Assembly: GCF_050176255.1 (NCBI RefSeq)
Contig: NZ_JBFXIE010000010.1
Reading direction: 5' to 3' (one strand)
Origin: JBFXIE01 sp050176255
GTDB taxonomy: Bacteria > Pseudomonadota > Gammaproteobacteria > Burkholderiales > Burkholderiaceae_C
DNA: 64,000 nucleotides
Shown: positions 42,461 through 50,513 of the stretch, one piece after another
How positions within the stretch are numbered: the first letter of the stretch is position 1
Layout: every line of letters starts with the position of its first letter
Translations under genes and position numbers: made by a program
The notes under the pieces: model-generated
Seen by the model: the letters and a program-made list of their open reading frames with translations, nothing else
What the model was told of the DNA's origin: nothing
Databases searched by the model: none

Positions 42461-42550
42461 CTGCTCAAGCAGTTGACCAAGCGGCTGGTCGATAAGGCGC
42501 TGGATGCCGAACTGACCGAGCACCTGGGCCATGAACGCAACGCTCGGTGA
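42461..42550 (+). pseudogene. IS256-family transposase fragment
   Basis: A 29-codon stretch translates LLKQLTKRLVDKALDAELTE followed by HLGHERNAR and a TGA. It matches the N-terminal region of IS256 (mutator) transposases. Neither the DDE core nor the rest of the element is present. Confidence 0.75.
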
Positions 42551-42798
42551 GATGTCGCCGTAAGTAGGCGAAGAGCAGGGTGTTTCAAGGCAAGTTCGAG
42601 GGCGCTAAGATTCATCCTGATCGACGATAAGGTCGAAAGTGTCGATGCCGCGCAAATCGCTCCATCTCCCGCGCCAGTAAAAGATGCGCGCCTCCGACGG
42701 TAAAAACGACCGTAATGCCCTACGTCGATCACAGCCAAGTCCTTTACCAAGCGGGTTTAGGCGACCTGTTGATGATCGAGTGGAAACCAGGAACCTCC

Positions 42799-43383
42799 AT
42801 GAAACTGCTGTCCTTGCCTGTCTTGCTGTGTGCTTTGGTTTTGGCGGGGTGTGCCAGCCAGCAGTCGCTGGTGCCTCAGGTTCGTCAGGGCGTGGCCGAG
42901 GACGGCGCCAGAACCGTCACTGTGGCGCCCGAAAGCGTGGTTTGCTCGCGGCCGCAATGCCCTGTGCTGGGAGCGTCCTGGATCAGCGCCAAGGCCGGCC
43001 TGGCGGTGTTGACCGTGGGCGTGCCGCACCAGTCGGCGCAGGTGACGGGCGCAGACTTCTACCTGGGCGTGAAGCCGGTGGCGCGCGTGCGCTCGCGTTC
43101 TGGCACCGCGGCCCAAGCGCTGGCGTTCCCGGCGACAGCCTTTGACGTGCCGCTGACGCTGATCGACCAGATTGCGTACTCCCCGCGCAGCTGGGTGCGT
43201 GTTCACATGGCCGACGGACGCAGCGTGGATGAGACGATCAACAGCGGCGATCAGCGCGCCAAGGCCGCAGAGGCCATGAGTCACTTTGTGGCGGCTGTGG
43301 AAGCGGCCAGCGGCAAGGCGGTCAATACCGACAGCCCGCGCGGCGGGCTGTTTGACCGCCTGGGCGTGGGCGAAAACAAATAG
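42799..43383 (+). CDS. Predicted lipoprotein of unknown function
   Basis: A 194-residue lipoprotein with signal LLSLPVLLCALVLAGC; lipidated Cys near residue 19. The mature part contains CSRPQCPVLGASWISAKAGL, with two closely spaced Cys, and VHMADGRSVDETINSGDQR. No domain recognised. It lies in the accessory patch between IS relics and the thioredoxin gene. The upstream frame to 42715 lacks a signal, so the ATG at 42799 was chosen. Confidence 0.75.
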   Translation: MKLLSLPVLLCALVLAGCASQQSLVPQVRQGVAEDGARTVTVAPESVVCSRPQCPVLGASWISAKAGLAVLTVGVPHQSAQVTGADFYLGVKPVARVRSRSGTAAQALAFPATAFDVPLTLIDQIAYSPRSWVRVHMADGRSVDETINSGDQRAKAAEAMSHFVAAVEAASGKAVNTDSPRGGLFDRLGVGENK

Positions 43384-43502
43384 CCCGCTGTCCAGCGTCT
43401 GACCGGCGTTGCTGCCTTGCACGCCGCCGGTGCCTCGCGCGGTTCCCATTTCCGATGCATTGCCCGCAACGCCTTGTTGCAGCGTGACCGACCTTCAGTC
43501 CG

Positions 43503-44336
43503 TCAATTTTTGGCCGCAGTGGCTGGCGCGGCAATTGCGGTCAGGTGATGGGCCAGTGTGGCGCTTGACAGCTCTCCCGCCCGCACCGCAGCCAGCCGCC
43601 CTTGGCCGTCATAGAACAAGGTGGTGGGTAAGGCCTTGCGGCCCAGCAAACGACCCAGCTGCGAGTGCTGATCCATCACCACATCAGCTGTGGGCAGGCC
43701 GTGCTGTGCGGCAAAGCGCACGACTGTCTCGGGCGGCTCGCCCTGGTTCACCCATACAAAACGAATGTGCGGCTGTGCATTGCGCGCCTGCAGCAGCGCT
43801 GGCATCTCGCGCAGGCAGGGCGGGCACCAGCTGGCCCATAGGTTCACCACCACGGGTCGCCCGCTCAGTTGCGACAGTGCGACGGTGTCCGCATCCAGGG
43901 CCACGCCCTGCCAGTCCGGCAGGCCGGGGCTGTCCGCAGGGGCCGTGCTCCACAGCAGCGTCAGACCGCCAAGCCACACGGCGGCAAACGTGGCCAGGCC
44001 CGAGGCGGCGGGCCTGCGCCACGGGCTACGCCGCAGCCACAGTACACCCAGGTAAAGCACGGCGGCACCCAGGCCGGCCCAGGGCTGCCAGCCGCCGTCA
44101 CGTATGTCGAGCACGGTCCAGGGGACGGCGGCGTATTCATCGACGTAGCGCAGCACAAATGCCAGGCGCGCTGCCAGCAAGGCCGCCAGCGCCATGCGCC
44201 AGCTGTGTGCGCCGGGGGCAAGGCCCATACGTGCAGACAGGCGCTCGTGAACCAGCGTACCCAGCTGCCAGGCGGCCAGAAGGATTAGTAGCGCCCAGGG
44301 CAGCACCAGGGGGCCGATTTGCAGCACGGATTCCAT
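43503..44336 (-). CDS. Membrane-anchored TlpA/thioredoxin-like disulfide reductase
   Basis: A 277-residue protein with three to four N-terminal transmembrane segments (about 7-26, 46-66, 85-101, 113-131) and a C-terminal thioredoxin domain (about 140-277). The active site is NLWASWCPPCLREMP, with CPPC, and RKALPTTLFYDGQG supplies the cis-Pro. The thioredoxin domain should face the periplasm and reduce disulfides, perhaps in cytochrome c maturation. The membrane portion resembles the Lgt-type helical bundle more than DsbD, but weakly. No stop-codon or frame damage. Confidence 0.85.
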   Translation of the reverse strand: MESVLQIGPLVLPWALLILLAAWQLGTLVHERLSARMGLAPGAHSWRMALAALLAARLAFVLRYVDEYAAVPWTVLDIRDGGWQPWAGLGAAVLYLGVLWLRRSPWRRPAASGLATFAAVWLGGLTLLWSTAPADSPGLPDWQGVALDADTVALSQLSGRPVVVNLWASWCPPCLREMPALLQARNAQPHIRFVWVNQGEPPETVVRFAAQHGLPTADVVMDQHSQLGRLLGRKALPTTLFYDGQGRLAAVRAGELSSATLAHHLTAIAAPATAAKN

Positions 44337-44395
44337 GGGCGCATTTTGGTCTCAGTGGCAGGGCAGCTGCACGTGCGGGCACCATGAAAAGCCTA

Positions 44396-44411
44396 TGAAC
44401 AGGCCCTAACA
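44396..44411 (-). repeat. Possible IS end (right)
   Basis: TGAACAGGCCCTA is the inverted partner of the copy at 42409-42427, with one mismatch in 11 bases and a flanking TA. It could bound the 2-kb segment with the lipoprotein and thioredoxin genes, or be an unrelated solo end. Confidence 0.35.
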
Positions 44412-44464
44412 CCCATCGATGATGCGCGGCGCCCGGCCGTCACGCCGGGCCAGTTGCCTGTGCC

Positions 44465-47400
44465 TTACACGCGCCGTACCTTCACCGGCAACCCCTGCCG
44501 CACCACGGCGCCAGAGACCCAGTCGATCCACACGTTGTCCTTGGCGGGCCGGGTGGGGTCGGCAAAGCCCAGGCGGTTCAGGTTCACGCCGTTGCCGTGC
44601 TGCGGGTTGTGGGCCATGGGTTTGCCATCCACCGTGTGGGCCACGGCGCCCAGTTGCGTGTGGCCGTAGCCGTATTCGATGGCGACGGCCCCCTGGGCAA
44701 TGCCGCTGCGCACCAGGGCCACGCCTTGCAGCTTGGCGCCGGGGGTGCTGACCTCGATGCGGTCGCCATTGGCGATGCCCAGTTTGGCCGCATCGTCCTT
44801 GTTCAGGCTGATGGGGTTGTGCGGGTGCACCTGGCGCAGACGGCTGGCGGCAATCGACATGCTGCTCATCAGGTTGGACTTGTAGCTGCTCATGGTGAGC
44901 GGCCAGTCCTGCTCGGTGAAGCGCTCGCGCATGCTGCTGCCGTCGGCAAAGCGGGTGGGGAACCAGGTGGGGCAGCCCACGTAGCGCTCGCCGGTCATGG
45001 AGTGGCGCATCTTGGCCAGGCCCTCGTGCCACAGCTGTACCGGGAACTTGTAGGCGGCCTTGATCTGCTCGCCCTTCCAGGCGTCTTCGATCTTGTCGAA
45101 GCGCCCGCCACGGCTCATCACCATGGCCACGCGGCGCACTTCCTCGGGCTTGAGGCGCTTTTCCACTTCGGGCATCCACCGGCTGACACCAGTCAGGGCG
45201 ATGTCGTCGTCACTGGCTTCGGGCACGGGCTTGCCGGCCTGGTAGGCGATGTTGCACATGCCGCGCAGGTAGAAGTCTTCGGCGCTTTCCAGGTCCAGCG
45301 GTTCGCCGTCCTTGGTGCTCATCGCGCCCTTGCCAAAGCCGGGCAGCTGCAGCTGCTTGGCCACGGCGAAGACGAAGCTCTCAAAGCTCACGGGCTTGCC
45401 GTCAGCCGTCTTGGCGGTGGCCGCTTCCACGGTGGGCCAGCGCACGGTGCTGCTCTTGGCGATCACGTCGGCCCAGGGCGCGCCGATGCCCCAGCTTTCG
45501 TACGTGACGGTGTCGGGCACGATGTAGTCGGCCAGGGCCGAGGTCTCGTTGATGAACGGGTCCACCGACACGAACAGCGGCAGCTTCTTCGGGTCCTTGA
45601 GGGCGCTGACCAGCGTGTTCTCAAAGCCGCAGATGGCGTACACCGGGTTGCTCATGTGGTTGATCCACGCCTTCACCGGGTAGGGGTAGCCCAGCAGGCC
45701 GGCGGCCAGCATTTCGCTGCTCATACCGCCGGGTGCGGGATACCAGGGCGCCTTGGCGGGGTAGGGGTTCTGGCCGGCTTCCCTCTTGCGCTTGAACTCG
45801 CTGGTCTTCTCGTACGGAAAGCGCGTGCGCGACAGCGCCACGCCCGTGGCCTTGACCGCGCCCTCGAACTGCGCGAAGTTGTAGCGCGGGCCAGGGCCAA
45901 ACGGCCCGAACGGCCCTGCGTCCAGCACCCAGCCGCCCTTGACGTTCAGGTTGCCGATCAGGTTGTTCAGCATGGCGATGGCGTAGGCGGTGTAGAAGCC
46001 CGCGCCGCTCATGGTGCCGCCGTGCGAGTTGGCCACGGCCTGCTTGCCGTGGCTGGTGAACTCGCGCGCCAGGTCTTCGATGTCCTTCACCGGCACGCCG
46101 CACAGGTCGGAGTATTCCTGCAGCGTCTTGCGGCGCGCTTCCTCGCGCAGGCGGCCGAAGGATGTGCACACGGCAACCGGCTTGGGCTCCTCGGTGGCAT
46201 CTGCCGCCTTGATCGGGGTGAATTCACGCTCCACCACCAGCTCGGCCGGTTGGGCCACGGTGTGGGGCACCAGCTTGAAGCCGCCGTTGCCATCGGCCAC
46301 CTGCACCACGTACACGTCTTCGGCCGGGGTCTTCTCGTCCACCGGCTCGGGCATGGGCAGCCCCAGGTCGGCGCCGCGCAGGAACTGGCCGTAGCGCGGG
46401 TGCTTGGGGTCGTTGATGAGCAGGTGGGTGGCGTTGCTCCAGCTCGCCTCACCGGCGGCGGCCATGGCGGCCGGGCCGGGCTGGGTGAGGTACTTGGCGT
46501 CGTAGCGCTCGTTGTCGATGATCCAGCGGATCAGCGCCATGGCCAGTGCCAGGTCGGTGGCGGGCTTGATGGGCAGCCAGCGGTTGTTGTCGCCCGCCGC
46601 GTGGCTGGACGACATGGGCAGCACGGGCGACACCACCACGTAGCGGTAGGCGTCGTCTTCGCGCGAGCGGGCTTCGGCCAGCTCACGGCCCATGCGCTGG
46701 AAGGGGTTGCCCGACTGCGCCGGCGCCGTACCCAGGAACAGGCCGAAGCGCGAGTTCTTCCAGTCCGGCTTGCCGTGCGGCATGCCGGGGATGTTGCCCA
46801 GTGCAGCAGCCGTGCCCACGCGGTAGGTCTGGCCGCAGTAGGCGCCGTGGTTGGCCACGTTCACCGTGCCGAAGGACTGGCGCGCAAAGCGGTTGATCAG
46901 CGGCGTGCGGCCTTCGTTGGAGGCGTCGGTCACCAGCAGCTGGTTGGCCTTGGGGCCGTACTCGGGGTTCTCGGGGTCGATCAGCGTTTGCACGTCGCGG
47001 ATGGCGGCCAGGCCGTCCACATGGCCTTCGCCGAACAGGTCGCCACCCTCGCAGATTTCCTTGACGAGCTGTTCCAGCGAGATGCTCTTCCACTGGCCCG
47101 AGCCGCGCGGGCCCACGCGCTTGAGCGGGGTGAGCACGCGGTGGGCGGCGGTCTGGTGCTCCAGCATGGCCGAGCCGCGCGCGCAGCTGGTGGCGCGGCC
47201 TTCCAGGCCGTTGTCGCCGCCCAGCATGGCGTACACCTCGCGCACCGGCGTTTCCATGGGCGCGTGGTGCGTGGTGGCCAGCGGGTGGTAGGGGTTGCCT
47301 GCCACGCGGATGATTTTGTTGCTGGCCGTGTCCACGCGCACGCGGATGCCGCACTGCGTCCAGCAGCCCAGGCAGCTGCTGGGGCTGACCACCTGGCCCG

Positions 47401-47659
47401 GTTGGGTGGTGAGCTGGCCGGTCATGGGGTCGATACGGAACTCGGGCGTGAGCGAGTTGCCGCGCGTGGCGCTCTTCGTGGCGGTGCCGGACGTGCCGGT
47501 CACCAGGCCCTTGGCGCCCTTGGCCACGGTCTCGCCATAGCCGGCGGCAAAGGCCGCCAGGCCGCCGGCCACGGCGCCGCCGCGCAGCAGCAGGCGTCGG
47601 CGCTGGGTGTCGGGGTTGTCCTGTGGTTCAGGGGTGGGGTGCTTGTTCTTGTCAGTCAT
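44465..47659 (-). CDS. ttrA: Tetrathionate reductase subunit A (molybdopterin)
   Basis: A 1064-residue molybdopterin oxidoreductase, the catalytic subunit reducing tetrathionate to thiosulfate in the periplasm. The N-terminus TQRRRLLLRGG is a Tat signal. An Fe-S motif C96-x2-C99-x3-C103 (SSCLGCWTQCG) plus C159 follows, and the Mo ligand Cys275 lies in NHGAYCGQTYR. The long insertion around residues 430-500 and length fit TtrA (Salmonella about 1020). It is the last gene of a ttrB-ttrC-ttrA operon, the Salmonella order. Alternatives in the family, such as ArrA or SrdA, are less likely given NrfD-type and TtrB partners. Confidence 0.88.
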   Translation of the reverse strand: MTDKNKHPTPEPQDNPDTQRRRLLLRGGAVAGGLAAFAAGYGETVAKGAKGLVTGTSGTATKSATRGNSLTPEFRIDPMTGQLTTQPGQVVSPSSCLGCWTQCGIRVRVDTASNKIIRVAGNPYHPLATTHHAPMETPVREVYAMLGGDNGLEGRATSCARGSAMLEHQTAAHRVLTPLKRVGPRGSGQWKSISLEQLVKEICEGGDLFGEGHVDGLAAIRDVQTLIDPENPEYGPKANQLLVTDASNEGRTPLINRFARQSFGTVNVANHGAYCGQTYRVGTAAALGNIPGMPHGKPDWKNSRFGLFLGTAPAQSGNPFQRMGRELAEARSREDDAYRYVVVSPVLPMSSSHAAGDNNRWLPIKPATDLALAMALIRWIIDNERYDAKYLTQPGPAAMAAAGEASWSNATHLLINDPKHPRYGQFLRGADLGLPMPEPVDEKTPAEDVYVVQVADGNGGFKLVPHTVAQPAELVVEREFTPIKAADATEEPKPVAVCTSFGRLREEARRKTLQEYSDLCGVPVKDIEDLAREFTSHGKQAVANSHGGTMSGAGFYTAYAIAMLNNLIGNLNVKGGWVLDAGPFGPFGPGPRYNFAQFEGAVKATGVALSRTRFPYEKTSEFKRKREAGQNPYPAKAPWYPAPGGMSSEMLAAGLLGYPYPVKAWINHMSNPVYAICGFENTLVSALKDPKKLPLFVSVDPFINETSALADYIVPDTVTYESWGIGAPWADVIAKSSTVRWPTVEAATAKTADGKPVSFESFVFAVAKQLQLPGFGKGAMSTKDGEPLDLESAEDFYLRGMCNIAYQAGKPVPEASDDDIALTGVSRWMPEVEKRLKPEEVRRVAMVMSRGGRFDKIEDAWKGEQIKAAYKFPVQLWHEGLAKMRHSMTGERYVGCPTWFPTRFADGSSMRERFTEQDWPLTMSSYKSNLMSSMSIAASRLRQVHPHNPISLNKDDAAKLGIANGDRIEVSTPGAKLQGVALVRSGIAQGAVAIEYGYGHTQLGAVAHTVDGKPMAHNPQHGNGVNLNRLGFADPTRPAKDNVWIDWVSGAVVRQGLPVKVRRV

Positions 47660-47696
47660 GGTCTGCGCTTTCAGGTGCAGCGCCAGCGGATATCAC

Positions 47697-47752
47697 TTTG
47701 ATTTTGATAGCTGCCAGCGCTTGCTTTTATTGCGTTAGAGGCCGATTTGGTT
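47697..47752. repeat. Palindromic family repeat, copy 9 (between ttrC and ttrA)
   Basis: TTTTGATAGCTGCCAGCGCTTGCTTTTATTGCGTTAGAGGCC lies in the 100-bp spacer inside the ttr operon. Hairpins in this place could affect translation or stability of the ttrA part of the message. Confidence 0.85.
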
Positions 47753-47759
47753 ATCAATC

Positions 47760-48806
47760 TTAGGCGGCAGTGGTTGCGGGGGCGTTGCGTGCCGGGAACA
47801 GCTCCAGCGCCCAGCTGGCCAGCCCGACCAGCGCCACGCACAGGCCCGCCACGCCCACCATGCCCAGCAGCCCGTCACCGCCCAGTGGCATGTGGTACAG
47901 GTACAGGCCCGCGCCAAACTTGGGCACACCCTGCACACCCATGAACAGCGCCCAGCGGAAGGCCCAGGCGGCGGCCGCCAGCCCCAGGCCCAGCACCAGC
48001 GTGTAGCCCTTGGCATGCAGGCGGTGGCGCCCGCGCAGCAGCGCGCCCAGCACGGCCGCGCCGCCAATGGCCGAGCCGATCATCGTCAGCCGCCACACGG
48101 GGAAGTCGTTCCACAGGCGCAGCGCGGCGCTGAAGGATGGGCTGTCGCCGCCCAAGCCGCTTGCGACCCAGGCCAGCGCCACCACCAGCAGCGCGCCGGC
48201 CAGCGCCAGGCCCATGCCGCGCAGCGTCTGCAGCGCTTCAGCGCCGGGGCGCAGCGTGGCGGGCAGAAAGCGCTCCAGCACGAAGGCCGCGCCCACGGTG
48301 GCCAGCCAGCCGGTCAGCGCCAGGTTGACGGGCACCCACAGCGTGTTCCACAGCGGGCGCGAGCGCACCACCATCATCTCGGCGCCGGTATAGACCGAAA
48401 TGGTGAGCGCCGACACCACCAGCAGCGGCGCCAGCAGGCGCATCCAGCCGGGCCTGCCCAGCCACCAGGCGGCGCACATCGCCACGCTGAGCGTGACGAA
48501 CACGGGCAGCAGCAGCGCGCCGACCGACATCCACGACCACGGCGTGAAGTGCGCATAGAAGTGCCAGAAGCGCGCGGGCTGGTGCAGGTCGGCCAGCAGC
48601 GACACGGGCGCGGCAATGCTGCTGACGGCCAGCGTCAGCACGGCGGCGGGCAGCAGGCGCTGCAGCGTGCCGCCGTCCTTGCCCCAGGCGCAAAGCGCGG
48701 CCAGTATGGCGGCGCCGGTGGCCACGCCGACCAGGAAGAAATACTGCACGGCCCAGGGCAGCCAGGCCGCCTCGTAGTGCGGGGTCAGGAGTTCGATGAT
48801 TTGCAT
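47760..48806 (-). CDS. ttrC: Tetrathionate reductase subunit C (NrfD-like quinol oxidase)
   Basis: A 348-residue polytopic protein with about nine transmembrane helices and the NrfD/PsrC fold that oxidises menaquinol or ubiquinol and passes electrons to TtrB. Features are WAVQYFFLVGVATGAAIL in helix 1, the periplasmic HQPARFWHFYAHFTPWSWMSVGA segment and a C-terminal cytoplasmic tail. It starts 17 bases before ttrB ends, in operon order B-C-A. Length is close to Salmonella TtrC (about 340). Confidence 0.88.
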   Translation of the reverse strand: MQIIELLTPHYEAAWLPWAVQYFFLVGVATGAAILAALCAWGKDGGTLQRLLPAAVLTLAVSSIAAPVSLLADLHQPARFWHFYAHFTPWSWMSVGALLLPVFVTLSVAMCAAWWLGRPGWMRLLAPLLVVSALTISVYTGAEMMVVRSRPLWNTLWVPVNLALTGWLATVGAAFVLERFLPATLRPGAEALQTLRGMGLALAGALLVVALAWVASGLGGDSPSFSAALRLWNDFPVWRLTMIGSAIGGAAVLGALLRGRHRLHAKGYTLVLGLGLAAAAWAFRWALFMGVQGVPKFGAGLYLYHMPLGGDGLLGMVGVAGLCVALVGLASWALELFPARNAPATTAA

Positions 48807-48823
48807 GGTGCGCTCCTTGGGGT

Positions 48824-49606
48824 TCAGTGGTCGGACAGCAGGCGCACGCTGGCCTGGCCGTCCACGCCGTTGACGAACTCATCGGGCAGTCCGATGTAGT
48901 ACACGCGCGGCGAAGTGTTCATGCCGGGCTTGAGCACCTTGATGTCTTGCGTGTGCTCGGCGATGCGGCGGTTGATCTCGCTGCCCTGGTCATTCAGGTC
49001 GCCGATCACGCGCGCGCCGCCCACGCAGCTTTCGACGCAGGCGGGCAGCAGGCCGACCTCCAGGCGGTGCTCGCAGAAGGTGCACTTGTCGGCGGTCTGC
49101 GTCTCGTGGTTGATGAAGCGCGCGTCGTACGGGCAGGCCTGCACGCAGTAGCCGCAGCCCACGCAGCGCTCGTTGTCCACCAGCACGATGCCGTCGGTGC
49201 GCTGGAAGGTGGCCTGCACCGGGCACACGGGCACGCAGGGCGGCTCGTCGCAGTGGTTGCACAGCCGCGGCAGGCTGACCATGGCGGGCGCGCTGCCGTC
49301 GTCCTTGTTGATCTCATACTGCAGCACCGTGGTGCGGAACTGGCCGATGGGCGGCTGGTTTTCCACCGAGCAGCTCACCGTGCAGGCCTGGCAGCCGATG
49401 CACTTGCGCAGATCCACCAGCATGCCGAAGCGCTTGCCCTCCATGCCGGGGCGGCGCTGTGGCTGGCCCGGCGCGAAGGGCGTGGCGGCCTGGCTGGCGC
49501 CAGCCAGGCCGAAGGCGGTGGCCAGGCCGACGAGTTCTTGCAGGAAGGTGCGCTTGCCCGGTTGAGGGGCTGCGCCGGCAGCCAGAGGGGGGGAGGTTTT
49601 TGACAT
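48824..49606 (-). CDS. ttrB: Tetrathionate reductase subunit B (4Fe-4S)
   Basis: A 260-residue ferredoxin-like subunit carrying electrons from TtrC to TtrA. Four cluster motifs are seen: C69/72/75/79, C116/119/124/128, C148/151/154/158 and C175/178/190/194. The N-terminus GKRTFLQELVGLATAFG has Lys-Arg rather than Arg-Arg, the unusual Tat signal known from Salmonella TtrB. Start ATG 49606 gives that signal; an upstream Met at 49642 is possible. First gene of the operon, with an FNR-type box 63 bases upstream. Confidence 0.88.
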   Translation of the reverse strand: MSKTSPPLAAGAAPQPGKRTFLQELVGLATAFGLAGASQAATPFAPGQPQRRPGMEGKRFGMLVDLRKCIGCQACTVSCSVENQPPIGQFRTTVLQYEINKDDGSAPAMVSLPRLCNHCDEPPCVPVCPVQATFQRTDGIVLVDNERCVGCGYCVQACPYDARFINHETQTADKCTFCEHRLEVGLLPACVESCVGGARVIGDLNDQGSEINRRIAEHTQDIKVLKPGMNTSPRVYYIGLPDEFVNGVDGQASVRLLSDH

Positions 49607-49668
49607 AAATTTCTTCTTTGAGTGCTCACTACGTGAATGCATTTTGATCCCACCCCCCGATTCTTTGC

Positions 49669-49682
49669 TTGACCAGTGTCAA
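49669..49682 (-). promoter_or_regulatory. FNR/ANR-type operator upstream of ttrBCA
   Basis: TTGACCAGTGTCAA fits the FNR/ANR family consensus TTGAY-N4-RTCAA with perfect dyad symmetry of the half-sites. It lies about 63 bases upstream of ttrB. Anaerobic induction of tetrathionate reduction by FNR-family regulators is known in enterobacteria. The start site of transcription is not visible, so spacing to -41.5 cannot be confirmed. Confidence 0.75.
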
Positions 49683-50118
49683 ACGGTTTGCCGGATATTC
49701 AGGTTGATTTCCTTTGGAAAAGGTGACAGTAATCGGCTCGCTGTACGCCGCGCAGGCGCACACTCGCGCCAACCTCTCGCCCCAGTGGGTGGGTGCCAGG
49801 CCTTTTCTGGTCACGATTAACGTTTGGTGGTTGCTGCCTACCAGGGATTTGTGCACAAAAAATGCGCATGCGTCGATTTTTGGGAAATGCGCGTGGTCTC
49901 AAAAGATTAATTGCCTGCAGCGAGGTCGAAATTGGTTTGTTTGATTAACTAAAGACCTGTGTGGGATTATTTAAAAATTCAATCAACAAGTCGTTTGATA
50001 ATCCGAGTGTTTTCGTGCGGAAAGTCATCTCGTCTGTGACGCGTGATGGCGCTTGGGATGCCGGGGAAAACTCCGCAATAATCCCGCGCATCCACAAAGC
50101 AAGAGAGAAGGGATTCCC
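49683..50118. other. Divergent AT-rich intergenic region
   Basis: This gap of about 435 bases separates ttrB from the next plus-strand gene. Base composition is lower in GC than its surroundings, especially about 49820-50060. Half-sites such as TTGATAA at 49995 occur, but no full second FNR box. The short frames in it have no credible start or similarity. I see no gene. Confidence 0.5.
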
Positions 50119-50460
50119 ATGCGAGCCATTCGTTTTGCCACGGCCGGTGCGGCCGCATTGATGGCCGGTCTGTGCGCGCCAGGTGCCTGGGCCGCGTGCT
50201 ATTTGGTCTATGGCGCAGACCAGCAAGTCATCTACCGCTCGCAGATTCCGCCGGTGGACTTGTCGCGCCACCTGCACGAGACCGTGCCGCAGGTCGCTCC
50301 GGGCGGCACGCTGGTGTTCTCGCTGGACAACCAGGGCTGCGAGCTGGAAATCAACCGCCTGCCCTTCACGGCTACCAGCGCGGCTTCGCGCGGCGCGTCC
50401 ATGTTGCGACCTGTGCAACCGGCGCAACCGGCACGGGCGCCGCAGGCCGGCAGGGGCTGA
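50119..50460 (+). CDS. Small secreted protein of unknown function
   Basis: A 113-residue protein with a signal peptide (AIRFATAGAAALMAGLCAPGAWA) cut near residue 25. The mature part begins ACYLVYGADQQVIYRSQIPPVDLS, and FSLDNQGCELEINRLP supplies a second Cys. These could form a disulfide. A family of short proteins beginning CYVVYDRANRVVYRST-like is frequent in Comamonadaceae; I do not know its function. AGAGAAGGGA precedes the ATG at the right distance. Confidence 0.75.
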   Translation: MRAIRFATAGAAALMAGLCAPGAWAACYLVYGADQQVIYRSQIPPVDLSRHLHETVPQVAPGGTLVFSLDNQGCELEINRLPFTATSAASRGASMLRPVQPAQPARAPQAGRG

Positions 50461-50513
50461 GCGGCTGGCGCCCGCAGGCCTGCAGGGCAGGGCCAGCCTG
50501 AGACAATCGGGCC

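Noticed and set aside
44597..47701. A 1034-codon open frame on the plus strand opposite ttrA
   Set aside because: It is the antisense shadow of a GC-rich gene whose codon positions make the reverse frame open. Its translation is dominated by His, Ala, Gly and Val and matches no family.
49714..49944. A 76-codon plus-strand frame in the ttrB upstream region
   Set aside because: No ribosome-binding site, no family similarity, and it crosses the regulatory region of ttrBCA.
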